Of a stretch of 27,817 nt of DNA, positions 9,612 through 21,169 are shown piece by piece. The DNA comes from Paramacrobiotus richtersi. Taxonomy: Eukaryota > Tardigrada > Eutardigrada > Parachela > Macrobiotidae. The notes beneath the pieces are model-generated. The model was not told the origin of the DNA. It saw nothing but the letters and a program-made list of their open reading frames with translations, and made no database searches. The translations under genes were made by a program, and so were the position numbers. The stretch's first letter is position 1, and each line of letters starts with the position of its first letter. The stretch is taken from the NCBI GenBank assembly GCA_034698045.1, contig JAQGAU010000462.1:1-27817 (forward strand), given 5' to 3'.

Positions 9612-12148
9612 TTAAACTCGCACAATGTCCGCTAGGTATGTCAAAAAGGCTTGGAACGTATCCCGACACAGTTTATTCGGTGACGAGTAGTACTCGATAT
9701 CTTTAAACACCGACAACTCCGGAGTTCCATCGGAAATAACAATCCGACCTTTCTGGCATACAGCCACCACCGCGTCTTTGTGGAGGGCTTTGGCTCCCGC
9801 TGCTTCGATTATAGCATTATTTTGATTCAGCAGACCCTCATGAATGGATTTCGCCAAGAGTCGGCAGCGGAGGCTGTTATCGGAAGTGAACTGGAAACTC
9901 GTGGCCTTCGACTGTCGTACGTCTCTTTCGGAAGCGGTTGTCGCGGTTTTGGTGCAGGTGACAGTCAACGCAGGGCTTTGCGGACAAATCAGGAATTCTC
10001 TAACCTAGAACATACGAGAAGTTTGGCATCATATCTTACTTCCATTTCATGTCTGGGCGGAAAATGTTCATGCGAATGCCGTGCAACATAGTACATCATT
10101 AATTTATGGTTTTGAGAGTGTAATTGCACAGATCAATAGAAGTACGATTTTTGCAATACTATACTATCCGTATTATGTCCGTATTCCACAATGCAGGGTA
10201 CAACAATTATATTACAGCTTTTTTGGTGTGTTTGATCATATAAACTAAACCATTGGAAAAATTATTATTCTACCATAGAAATTAGAAGTATTGCATGTGT
10301 GAACGATTTTTAAGGAAACCGTAATCATTTATTCTTTTATAACTTTCTTAAACTGGTTCCAAACGGATAGCTTCACTATAAGAATACCACTAGAACGTGC
10401 AGCTTTTCTAGTTTCAGACGTACCCATTGCCTTAGCGGAATACGAGTTAGCTCTGGACTACGCTGGCGAAGGGTGGCGATAGCGTCTGATGGAAACTTCT
10501 GCGTATAAATGAATGTCATAAACTCGGTGAATTTTGTTCGACAACGGTCGGTCATGTCCGCAGCGAAGACGACTTTCGTGGCATTTGCCTCCTCAACATC
10601 CTGCACGTCAACGACTAGGTTACCGTCGTTGCATTTTGCTGTGATGGTTTTGGGGATGGCTTGTGCAGTGTGGCTTTGGTCAACCATCCCTTGGATTCTG
10701 GTGTGGATTTCATGCAGCACAGTTCGGCAGTAAAACGTGTTTTCGATGGAGAACACAACGGATGTTGCATCGGTCTTATCCAGATCTGGTTCGGTTGTCG
10801 TTAGAACGCCTTTACCAGCGCAGTGTATTTCAATCGGGGGTGCTTCGTAGCAGTTACGTTTTGGAATTGGTAGCGTTTTTGTAGGACCTAGACAATTTCG
10901 AAGAGTGTCCTTATATACTGAACAAGTACAAGATGTATACTATCGGCATGCTTTGTCGATTATTACGAAGCGTTAATCTGTTCACTCACATTTTCGGTAG
11001 AGATCCAACGTGAGATTTGACCGATCGTTCACAGCTCTTCCTCCGCAGGTGAAATAGATGGCATTGCCACTATGCGCATCGGGCTTACGAACGGTTGTCA
11101 CCCATTGCAAGAATTCCTCCATTTCACAGCAAGAACAGTCAGGTTTGGCGCAAAAATTGTTCCGCTGGAATATGAACGTAAATCCAGCCGACAGCGGGGT
11201 AATGGTGCGCAAGATCTCATATGGTACCGTTGATAAACTATTGGCCTGCAGATCTAGCTGGTCAAGTGACAATGAAAACGCCGGACCGCTTCGGTGAATG
11301 GTTCGCAGTTTGGGGTTTTGATTGGAAGCGCTCAATCTCACCTACATCACACAGTTATATCAACGGATATATTTGTTAATGTAAGCGAAACATTCAACCG
11401 ATGAAAGTTGAAACTCAATTAAGCACAGTGTAATTAATACAGTAAACGTGTATTTTGTACACAACAGAATGAGGATAAAGGTCAGCTATTTTTTACAGAA
11501 TCCTAACAAAAGGCGAAGCGCTTAATGTGTTCGTACCAGGCTCTCTTGAATCGGTTGGAAAACTGACCAGTCCAGTTCCTGCAAGGCGTTGTAACTGATT
11601 TTTACGCTTTGAAGTTTCGGTACTACTGGAGCATTTGCCGCCGGTACCAGTGGAAATGTGATAGACTGGAACGTATCCGGAGCGATCGTTCGTACATCAT
11701 TGTGACCCAAATCCAGGAGGACCAATGAGCGAAATCCCCGAAACAAACTGCTATCCAGATAACCAATCCGGCTGTGGTGTATCTCCAGTTCGGTAATCTG
11801 GTGTTTGACATTCTCTAAAAACAACTCAAACGACGGCCGCTGGCCTGGGTCGACGGAGCGAAATCCATCCAAACGGATCTTCTCTAGCCCCGAACGAGAA
11901 GGAAGCGGTTCAGAGTTGTTGCGTAGAATGTTGCAGTAGTTTTTCGAGTCATATCGTGGGCAAGAGATGACCACTTCCTGTACATCAGCAGGCAGTTGAT
12001 TCACATCAAAGGTTGTCGGAATATCCAAATCCGCGTCAGCACAGTTCAGTTCGGCCTCGGTGTATGTACACCGTGGGTGTGGAAGGCAGTCCACCGATTC
12101 GGTAATTAAAAAGACCATCAGCAGGATAAAAACACGAAATCGGTACAT
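9612..12148 (-). CDS. Secreted leucine-rich-repeat protein with four C-x(29-30)-CR modules
   Basis: Four exons: 12148-11537, 11341-10990, 10887-10424 and 10004-9612. Introns are phase 0, phase 1 and phase 0, and the protein is 606 aa. A signal peptide (FILLMVFLITESVDC) is followed by an LRRNT-like cap with cysteines and then irregular LRRs (ITELEIHHSRIGYLDSSLF, LVLLDLGHNDVRTIAPDTF, LDQLDLQANSLSTVPYEIL). A Cys-rich cap with NNFCAKPDCSCCEMEEFLQW resembles LRRCT. From about residue 334 come four modules, each with a first Cys after a beta-like strand and a second Cys followed by Arg: C344-C375, C407-C437, C493-C523 and C559-C589, with 30, 29, 29 and 29 residues between. After CR comes a helix-like segment (CRTKFTEFMTFI, CRDTFQAFLTYL). 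The regular spacing across the exon 3/4 junction supports the gene model. I do not recognise the module. No membrane segment is seen, so the protein is probably secreted; a role in adhesion, recognition or immunity is a guess. ATG 12148 is chosen for its signal peptide and AAAATG context over an in-frame ATG at 12202. Confidence 0.78.
10328..10333 (-). terminator. AATAAA in the last intron of the LRR gene (possible alternative 3' end)
   Basis: If the donor at 10423 is not used, exon 3 reads on for 15 codons to a stop at 10376, and this AATAAA lies about 43 bases further on. That would give a 491-aa form with two of the four modules, ending HVLVVFL. Position and sequence support it, but there is no transcript evidence. 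Confidence 0.4.
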
Positions 12149-13012
12149 TTTCTCAGAGTTAACGCAAACCTGCGAAAACCAGCGTTTGTCAGCCTCTCCC
12201 ATAACTCGGATGTTCTCGATTCAGATTTCTTTCGCCCGTTTATTCTCAAGCACTGTGCATGCTTTTCCCGCAAGTGCCTGTATCTGTATGTTATGCAGTC
12301 TGAAGTTAACCGACGTACACGTTTACATTTTTTAAGTGCTGTGTTATCTGATGTAAACAGCAGAACTGTCCTATCTGATGGTATCAGAGCACGGGTCTCT
12401 ATCGGACAATCAAAGGTTCTCCGTACTTCATAGTTCATACATCAATTAAAATTAGAGATTAGTTTTGTTGTTCTTTGCTTAGCACTAGCGTTTCACCATA
12501 TGGGTTTCGTCGAACGGTGCACAAAAATTATGTTGTAGCTAGAACGGAGTTATCGAAGCGCGAAAGACTGTGGTACGCAAAATCACTGACTTGTGAGACT
12601 TGAGAAATTAATGGATTTGGACATGTAGTTCTCAATTAATGCACTAAACTCAAGAATTTCAAAACTACGGTATAAACGAAGTAGAAAGACAGTATTTCGG
12701 AGCTGCTGTTCACAGATACGGATCGCGCATCCGCGGTCTCATTTTCCCCAAAACATTGTTTAATTAAACTAGTAACTAGTTTATAGCTTACTGGTATGCC
12801 GAGGCATGCCAGTACGGTATTAATATAGCCAATAAAATTAATTGGTATAAAGATGCTGATCAGTTAAATCCCATAATCATTCACTGACTCACTAGTGCGG
12901 CCGCATCTGGGACTGATTAAAACTACAATAATTGGAACACTGTCAATCAGCATCTGGAATATGCACCGCTGAAAGACTTTCAAACATCATCAGACTTCAA
13001 GATATCATCTGT
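12149..13012. other. Intergenic with palindromes
   Basis: No coding sequence is recognised. A perfect palindrome built on TAAACTAGT and ACTAGTTTA lies near 12765-12783. A near-perfect hairpin follows at about 12789-12813 (TACTGGTATGCC, GAG-type loop, GCATGCCAGTA). A further inverted pair, AGATGCTGAT and ATCAGCATCT, lies about 90 bases apart near 12850 and 12950. Together these look like a small decayed foldback element or regulatory hairpins. Confidence 0.4.
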
Positions 13013-13630
13013 TTATGCTAGTACATTCGTGTCAGCTAGCCAAGCTGACTTTTTTATGGTTTCTTTGATCTGTATATACTGTAGTAGAGCTGCTGCTCCC
13101 ATCATCAGACGGATGCAGAATCGAGCACTGTCGGCAATATCTAACGATGCGGAACACTTCCAGGCAGTTCCAGCTGCCTGTGAATTATGCATGCGCTCAC
13201 AGCAGTGACTGTAGCATATTTCCGGTCTCTTCGGCTTCTGTGTCTGTACTAACAGTCCAGATATATTTTTCCGACTCCGCTGCAACACAAATATGTGCAT
13301 CGTGAATAATTTGTCAGGAACTTTCTAATGAATTGCTGTGCGCAGTACGATTCGGAATGATAGAATACCTGACATAAAGAGGTTTTGACTTTGTAAGAAT
13401 ACCTGCTGCGAATATTTAGTAGTTATACCATGACAGGAAGCACTGAATCGGATGCAGCAATTAGCAAAACTGCATGCACGTTCTTTATCGCATGCAGCGA
13501 TGGCAAGAGCTCCCAAAGATATGCAATCAGCAGTGCGTCTTCTGCTGGTGTTTTGCTGGTCAACTATACTAGTAGCTGATGTGGATGGATTACCGGATAG
13601 TTTGTCTGTAGGTAGGTAAGAATTCATTAT
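13013..13630 (-). CDS. Uncertain Cys-rich protein, two possible exons
   Basis: Two minus-strand open stretches could form a gene. Starting at an ATG near 13629, the first carries ADCISLGALAIAACDKERAC and SFANCCIRFSASCHG, up to a donor-like CATG/GTATAA near 13430. The second follows a TTTGTGTTGCAG acceptor near 13285 and carries ICYSHCCERM, KCSASLDIADSARFCIRLMM and a stop at 13013. Cysteine-rich helices with an LD-AD-R pattern faintly recall the DUF326 / copper-storage four-helix family, but most of that family's cysteines are missing, and the two stretches are not joined by a matching intron phase that I could confirm. It may be chance. Confidence 0.18.
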
Positions 13631-13780
13631 GCTACAAAAAACTGAGATGTTCCTGTTAGCAGCTGCGCGCGTTCGAACAAGTGTAACCAAAGTTTTTTAA
13701 TTATTTTGTTTACATAACAGATCTGGTAACGTAAATATTTGTGTTTGCTGCATGAGGCTGCGTTATGCAGAATGTAAGCA

Positions 13781-16700
13781 ATGACCGGGAACGTTACCAC
13801 AGTCGTGAGAATCTACCTTCCGTTTTTTATAGTGGGACTGTTTAATGACGCATCGTCGGATCTAAAGTATGTTTTCGACTACGCCATCAGCGCGGTGAAT
13901 GAAGAAAATGACCTGCGGACTGCCAACACTAGACTACATGGGAAGAAGCATGATATACCTCCTTTGGATAGTTATCGCGCTTCCAAAAGGAGTTAGTATG
14001 GTTGTACACTTTATTTCGTATTCATTTTGTGTCCTATTACTTACACTTTCATTTTTTACTGAGAGAAATTCAAAGCCTGTATATATTGACCGGTAAACAT
14101 CTATCTGTAACCGGGATTATTTACACAAATAATTATAGCTACGTATATCCAACTATAACGTATAAGTGTATCAGTGTGCATAACAATAACCGACCGCTTT
14201 GGAACTGTTATTATCCTACCGGGTTCGCCGCCCCGATTGGCGGTCTCATCAGATTTTTCGGTTAAGGTGACAACTTTCCGGATCGATCTTGGCCTTCTTT
14301 TGTAGACAATTTCACCCTCTATATGACAATAGGCGGGTATTTGGTAGTGATTCTATTCTCAATTTTTTGGTAATTTTTAAATGAAATACACCAGACCGAA
14401 GTTTTGGCGGATTTTGAAAATCAAAAATGCTTGGAATTAAGTTAATAATTTTTATGCACAGGCTCGCGTGCTTGAATCACACATGCGCTATCATTTTCAG
14501 TAGTACACTGAACCCGCTTCCTTTTGGATAAATAGTCAGTCTTCGAATGTTTACAGGAGAGCACAGCGAATACCTGGAATCTTTAAACAACCAAAAATGG
14601 CGGCGTGATTTCATGGTATATTTCAGGCTGCTAACAATAAGTCCTGAAAATCGAACCGTATTAGGACAAGCGACCCATATTTCTAATGCCCATAACCTCG
14701 GCTTTCAGGCGACGTAAAACAACTGTACCTCGGGCTTCTGTCTGCGGCAAGCAATAACGATTTTGGCCATGCCGCCATTTTGACTTGGCGAAAAATTAAA
14801 TGTTTCAAATTTCATATCGCCATAAAAAAGCTAAGGTGCACAATTTTCAAACGGGTCTTGAGTCATATGAGAACTCGCACGAAGGGGCACGTTATAACAG
14901 CAAAAGAATAACAGTTGCTATTTGTGCTGCTCAGCCATACTTACTTAAACTTTCGAAACTCCCGCCAAAATGTTTTCCTACCCCATAACCTTTAGTGAGC
15001 TATAACTTTCGACCCAAAACTTGTACACGGGCAACATGCACACATTCCGTGAGCTAGAAAGTAGCTCTTTCATTTCCAGTATGCAAGAGATGTCTGCCGC
15101 ATGTGAGTGGTTCGGGATCTGCAACCGCCTACACCGCCAATCGGTGCGGCGCACCCGGTACTAGCTCATGGTTTCTTTATACCACAGTATGCCAAATCTT
15201 CCAAGAGCCGCTCTTGGCGATTGTGGGACCACAGCACCGTTTTTCCGCTGATAATGTCCAGTCCATGGCGGCGTCATTGGCTGTTCCGCACATTGAAGGA
15301 CGCTGGGATCACCGAATATGGCTGCCTAGCGAGTCCTTCTCGACTAATTTACACCCTGACCATCGGATATTGAGTAGGGCATTCAGTGATCTGATACGAC
15401 TATGGCAATGGACATCTGTTACGATTCTGTACGAAAGCACCGACAGTAAGTAAACACAGGTGATCAACTATCGTGAACCTTGTGCCGAAGACGACAAAGT
15501 GCACACGAAATTTATGCATAATAGCGCAAAAGTTTTGTACATCTTCTTGTACTGTTTCGATCACTCGAACTCTATATGGCGACCAAAAAAATTATCCAAA
15601 ATACTTATTAGTTAAATTAACTTAATTATGAATTAGTAATAATTAGTTAAACGAGTTACAACTTGTAAATGTCGGATTATTTTGGTAAACTGCAATAGTT
15701 GTTGTCAAGTAACAACGTTTCGTGAATCCAAAACCGAATGCTTTTTTGCGCCACTGTACTACGTTTTCTCTGCAATTGGTTACGCTATTGTATGGCTGTT
15801 GTAGGTGTAATAAGGCTGCAGGAAGTGCTTCGGACAGCAACAAAAATCAAAATATCCATGAGATTACTTAAAGCACCAAATTACCATGACGTCCTTAAAG
15901 ATGTACGAACCAGTGGCGAGTCAAGAATCATTGTGGATTGTCATATCAGCAAAATACCAGAAATACTACGTCAAGCCCAGGAACTGAAACTGGTATCGCC
16001 TTATCATCAGTTTCTTTTAACAGCGTTGGTAAACCGTATTAAAATTTGCATGAAATATTTATATGCGTATTTATGTGCTTTTGATGTTTAGGATATTCAT
16101 ACAGTTGACCTCTCCATGTTTAGCGATTTCCATTTGAACATAACAGGATTCACACTGCTCGATCCCAAGGCGGAAAATGTACAAACGGCAGTTCGCGGCT
16201 GGACCAGTCAAAGAATTACACCTGGAACGGTGGGAACTGTGTCGGGAAATATGATTGCAACGGTAATTATAAGTAATATCTGACGTAGGCAATTAAGATT
16301 AATTATTGATGGACAAACCATTTCCTGTGTTGTAACATGTTCTTCTTGTACGAAAACGAATCAAAATGTATGTGGAATTTTCCGGACATATGTACGCTAA
16401 TATATTCTACAGTAGTGCGTTGTCTTTAAAAACACATATACCTTTAGTCTTTTAGTTTTTGTATGAATATGTATATTTATGGTATATGTTTAATATCTAA
16501 CAAGTAAGAAACTGAACTGAGTTTTTTCATTCAGCGGTATATTTAGGCAGCTGACAATGAATGCAGCCCAGCTTATACATTCGTCGCTATGCTGTTTCTT
16601 TACTGTGCTTCGGTAACTTGCGGGCAATATAACATCTGTTCGAACATTGTTTTAACAGTAAGTTTTTACAATAACCTTTACCAATTTGCACATTTTTATA

Positions 16701-19700
16701 GACGGAGCAAGCATTATTATACGATTCCGTCCTCCTACTTGCGAAAGCGCTAACTCGACCGGAAATTGCTAATCTCAGTATGATGCCGGTCAGCTGTGAT
16801 AAGGAGATCGCTTGGTCTCGTGGCCGAGATGTTGTGAATGCTCTGGGAAATACACAAATCCATGGGCTGACTGGATTAATCAAATTCGACGAAAATCGTA
16901 CTCGCTCCGATTTTGACCTGGGTATTATTCAGCTGCTGTCCAGTGGCTATCAAGAAGTAGGTTATTCCTTAATGATTCAAAACTCAGAAATTTCCCGTTT
17001 TTTGTGAACACAGTCAAAATGGTAAATAGTATATACACAAAGTACCGCGTAGTGCATCTCGGGCATACACTTTTGTGTGAACCTAATCAATGTTTTATGT
17101 AACTCTGGTGTGAGATTTTTTTGTTTAAGTTTTTGTAATATGTATCAATATACATTGTGCACCGCCGATACACAATTTAATTTAATTACATTACATTTAT
17201 TTTAATTTAGTTTAATTGCTATGTATTACCTTGCTTCTACATGAACTTCTGTTTTAAATTCAGGTTGGAAAATGGAATCCGCGAAGCGGCGCAGTAATTA
17301 CGTGGGACTATTCGGACCATTTGGCCCAAATCAGAACTGCGATGCGAAATAAAACTCTGCGAGCTATTGCTGTTAACGAAAACCCATACATTATGACGAA
17401 AACATATGAAAACGGCACAAGATATTATGAGGTTTGCAACACCAATATTTTTAGCTTTTTTACACAGTGATCAGTTGTTAAAGTAAAATCTGTTTAAGGG
17501 CTATGCCGTTGATTTGCTAAAACACATTGCCCAGGAGGTAGGATTTAAATACACGCTGGATGTCATCGAAAAGGAAGGTGAGTCAAAGTAGCCAATCAAA
17601 TTTTTTTTATCGTGGCTGCTTTTTATCAGTTTCGTCTTTGATTAGCGAAAGCCGTACACACGATCCAATTAAAATTGGCTGTTATATTAATTATAAATCT
17701 GGAGCAAATCCTAATCGCAAATCAAATCATAACTGCACCGTAATTAGCTTTAATCAAATACAATTTTATCCGAATTTCACTGGTATTATTGTAGCAGTAA
17801 ACCATACGCATGTTCTGCTGTTTTAAATTAAACCCAAAAATTATATAGTGCACGGCGTATTTGATGAGAAAACCGGCGAATGGAACGGACTGGTGCGACA
17901 ATTAATGGACAAGCAAGCCGACATGGCCGTTGGGGCCATTACGATTAGCTATAACCGGGAAAAAATAGTCGACTTTACAAAACCCTTTATGCATTTGGGT
18001 ATCGCCATCCTGTACAAGCGACCAAAAAAGACAGCCCCTCTGTTGTTCTCTTTCCTGCATCCTCTGACATACGATGTGTGGATGTATACGGTAATAAAAA
18101 TTCGTACAGGCTATATCGCATTAAAAGTACTACGATCACTTCGTTACTTTGCAGGTAACATCATTCATTGTGGTGTCGTTGACTATTTTCATCTTGGCAC
18201 GCTTCTCTCCATACGAATGGTACAATCCCCATCCGTGCAACGAGGAGGGAGATGTGGTGGAAAATCAGTTTACAATATGTAATTCTCTATGGTTCACCAT
18301 TGGTTCGTTGATGCAGCAAGGATCGGATATTGCGCCCCGAGCTGTGTCCACTCGAATAGTGGCCGGATGTTGGTGGTTCTTTACCTTGGTTAGTATGCTT
18401 ACGTTCGCCCGTTGAGTATCTGCAATATTTTTGACAACAGTATGTTACGATTAGTGTTTTTGTTATACACACCGTAACACAGTACATGCAGGAATTCGAA
18501 TAAGAAAACATAAAGGTCACGACGGAAATCTTAAGAAGTTACTGTATTCCCTTTGGTAAAGTAGTCAGTTTCGTATAGTGTGCCAAATGACATGTACGGT
18601 CGTTCTGTCGAAACCACATGATGACGACATGCCCGTGACGTAACACGTAAGTCATCTTAATTCCAGAAGTGACCAAAACGTATTTCTAAGAAAGGCAAAG
18701 TCTGCAGAACAGTATTACCCTATGACCAGTATAGATTCAAATTTTTACAATGCGTTTTTGTTGGCCCAGGAAATTGAGTAAACCAGTCAGTGACGTCACG
18801 AACGTGTCGTCATCACGTTGTTTCGGTAGGACGGCCGCACATGCTATTTGGCACACTATACAAAACTGACTACTTTATCGAAGGGAATACAGTACCAAAA
18901 ACTTACGTATAGTAACTTTCAACGGTACAAAGAAGTTGCCCAGTTGGAGTCCGAGGATAGTTTCAGCAAATACTATGTTTCAACAGGGTTGCGTATAGTT
19001 TCGTAAATGCATGTGTTCACTTGTGCTGTTTTCGCAGATTATGATAAGCAGCTACACGGCCAATTTGGCAGCGTTTCTAACAGTGGAACGTATGAAATTA
19101 CCAATCGAAAACGCCGAAGATCTGTCAAAACAGAGTGTCATCAAGTACGGATGCTATCAAGGTGGTGCAACATGCACGTTCTTTAAAGAATCGAAACTAC
19201 CAGTATACAAGCGTATGTGGGATGCCATGAATGCGGACGCGTCAAACTTCATGAAGACCACAAGTGCTGGGGTAGGACGAGTGAAGAAGGAAAAGGAAGA
19301 ATATGCTTTTCTCATGGAGTCTCCGTCCTTGGAATATCAAGTGTCCCAGGACTGTGACCTAACGCAGATCGGCAATTTGCTAGATTCCAAAGGATTCGGT
19401 ATCGCCACACCCAAAAGTTAGTATATTACATATAAAGCGTAACACATGGAGACTAAATGTTACGGAATCGTTTAAGCAATTAAAATACCATGTAATTTTT
19501 ATGTGACATTCCACTTGTAACGGTACTATGATTTATTGGGCAAAAGCCTCCGCCACATAAAACAAGTGCACAGGCACATAATGAGAATCTACAAGGTAAA
19601 AAGTCAGGTAACGGTACTTGTATGCCTACGAAGCAAATAATATTTATGTAAATTTCTGCTCTTGCAAGTGTTTGTAGCGACATACTGCTTTCGTAGTGGG

Positions 19701-20249
19701 TCTATCCGGCACTAACAGTAGTCTCATTTTACGACTACAGACTCCCCGTATCGTGATGAAATATCCAAAGCAATATTGAAACTACAAGAAGAAAGCGAGC
19801 TGCATAAACTAAAGGATCGATGGTGGAAGAAGAATGATTCCTTGACCTGTGACGGAACCAGCAAACCACAAGACCAGGCCAGTGAACTGGGCTTGGCCAA
19901 CGTGGGCGGCGTATTCGTCATCCTGGGGGCGGGCTTGGTACTGGCTTTTGCGGTGGCCATTTTGGAGTTTGTTTGGAAAGTTAGGAGAACGTCGTCTGGA
20001 TATCAGGTATGCTATGCTAATCTTTAATTAAAGTCTGCATCATCAAAAGCTTTACCAATTTTACAGTATCAGTTGCAATGCTCATCGTTTTCTGCTTTAA
20101 GTTTTAATTTTATACAGGATCCTATTCCAACGGAAATGAGCCGTGCATTATGTTTCGCGATCCGACTGCATGGATCATCAAAGAAACCGGTTGTCCGGTA
20201 CGCGCATGATACGCTTGATTATCGGGACAACTATCGTTCCTCCCGGTAA
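13781..20249 (+). CDS. Ionotropic glutamate receptor, kainate type
   Basis: Twelve exons, all phases consistent: 13781-13991, 15188-15445, 15805-16028, 16092-16262, 16702-16956, 17264-17431, 17499-17577, 17849-18090, 18155-18388, 19038-19416, 19741-20006 and 20118-20249. The protein is 872 aa, the usual size for kainate subunits. It is a glutamate-gated cation channel of the plasma membrane. The N-terminal domain runs from [11 protein letters not shown] through AIVGPQHR and HTVDLSMF. The ligand-binding halves (S1 with [19 protein letters not shown]2 with GGATCTFF and AFLMES) keep the ligand residues expected by family comparison: Thr487, Arg492, Ala658, Thr659 and Glu708. The proline usual two residues before that Thr is Ala485. 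M1 is about 525-552, the pore loop has MQQGSD with Gln590 at the Q/R site, M3 is [15 protein letters not shown] (619-633) and M4 is about 797-817. A short cytoplasmic tail of about 50 residues ends NYRSSR. No clear cleavable signal peptide precedes the first strand, so an upstream exon may be missing; a stop lies just before ATG 13781. AATAAA lies at 20382. Confidence 0.93.
13992..15187 (+). other. Long first intron of the glutamate receptor
   Basis: Donor GTTAGT, acceptor TTTCTTTATACCACAG. The joined codon gives ASKRICQIF, matching the conserved family segment around the first N-terminal-domain cysteine. Nothing else coding was recognised in its 1196 bases. Open frames at 14002-14265 and 14800-14988 look like noise. 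Confidence 0.6.
18541..18893. mobile_element. Foldback / MITE-like element in intron 9 of the glutamate receptor
   Basis: Arms 18541-18640 and 18794-18893, each 100 bases, are inverted copies with roughly 15 differences, around a 153-base centre. Arm 1 starts ACTGTATTCCCTTTGG and arm 2 ends CGAAGGGAATACAGT. Shared inner blocks include AAAGTAGTCAGTTT, TATAGTGTGCCAAAT and GATGACGACA. There is no coding capacity. Equal arm length and intronic position fit a non-autonomous foldback element. I could not identify a clear target-site duplication. Confidence 0.65.
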
Positions 20250-20381
20250 ACCATTTCACGAAGCAAAACTTGGTTAAGAAATCTGTGCGATATGTAAGGT
20301 GGGCGTTGTTCTCTTTTCCCGTTGTTCCCACTTTCGAAACAAGAAGAAGTATCATTTGCGTGATGTTGTCTTGTTCGGTCA

Positions 20382-20387
20382 AATAAA
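20382..20387 (+). terminator. AATAAA polyadenylation signal of the glutamate receptor
   Basis: This lies 132 bases past the stop codon at 20249 and is the first canonical signal downstream. Confidence 0.55.
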
Positions 20388-21169
20388 TCTGATCAATTTA
20401 TACCGACAACGGTTGGTGGTAATAGCAGAGATACTCACTCGCAGAACATGACGGAACCGATAATGGCAGCCGAAATATGCTCGCACTGCTGCACTGTTTG
20501 CTTGTTTGTTCGTTAGCCTTTTAAAAAATCGTCAGACCCGGAAACAAGCGGTCGAGTACAGCGGGACCGCATATGTAGGTACAGTACAAGTAGTGCAAAC
20601 GCTGTATCTCTCGTATAGTATACCAGGTCGATTGATAATCCTTGGATGCATTTGAGGTACCATCGATAATCAACTGGAATAACTCTAATTCTAATCTGCC
20701 ATACCAACTTACTGCTGCTATACGTCTAAAATTACATGTGAAAGCGCCATCGATAAGCAATCGGAATAATCCTAATCTGCTGCATAATTATACCGACAGT
20801 GCAATATAAGCTACATGTACTGTCATACCGATACCTGTATGAAGGACTCTAACGTATCGCTTGAACGGCGGCAGTACGCTCACCATGCCGCGCGCATTCA
20901 CCGAACTCGTCAAACTGGGTAAAAATCCACGGTTAGCACGTTATTGATTTTGTTGACACAAAATTCCACAGACATCTGTTATCTTCTAAGTTCAAAGTTC
21001 TGGGGAAGCTTACAAGCGTTTCTTCTTTTCGCTATCAGGTACGTGCAAAGGACATAGAGCAACGTACTTATATAATATTAAGAATTCGCATTGTGCAGAT
21101 TGAGTGTGCTTATTGGGAGAACACACTTGGGATGTTCGAATGCGACGCTTGAAATTCAGAGTTTTAACA
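20388..21169. other. Intergenic between the receptor and the monooxygenase
   Basis: No coding exon seen. Two diverged direct copies of a roughly 40-base unit, with CATCGATAAT or CATCGATAAG and then GGAATAA and CTAATCTGC, lie near 20660-20702 and 20748-20783. TATATAA at 21069-21075 is a possible promoter element for the gene starting at 21267. Confidence 0.4.

Noticed and set aside
15103-15187. Open frame upstream of glutamate receptor exon 2 as extra coding sequence
   Set aside because: Splicing at 15188 gives the conserved ASKRICQ sequence directly; the upstream residues have no counterpart in the receptor family.
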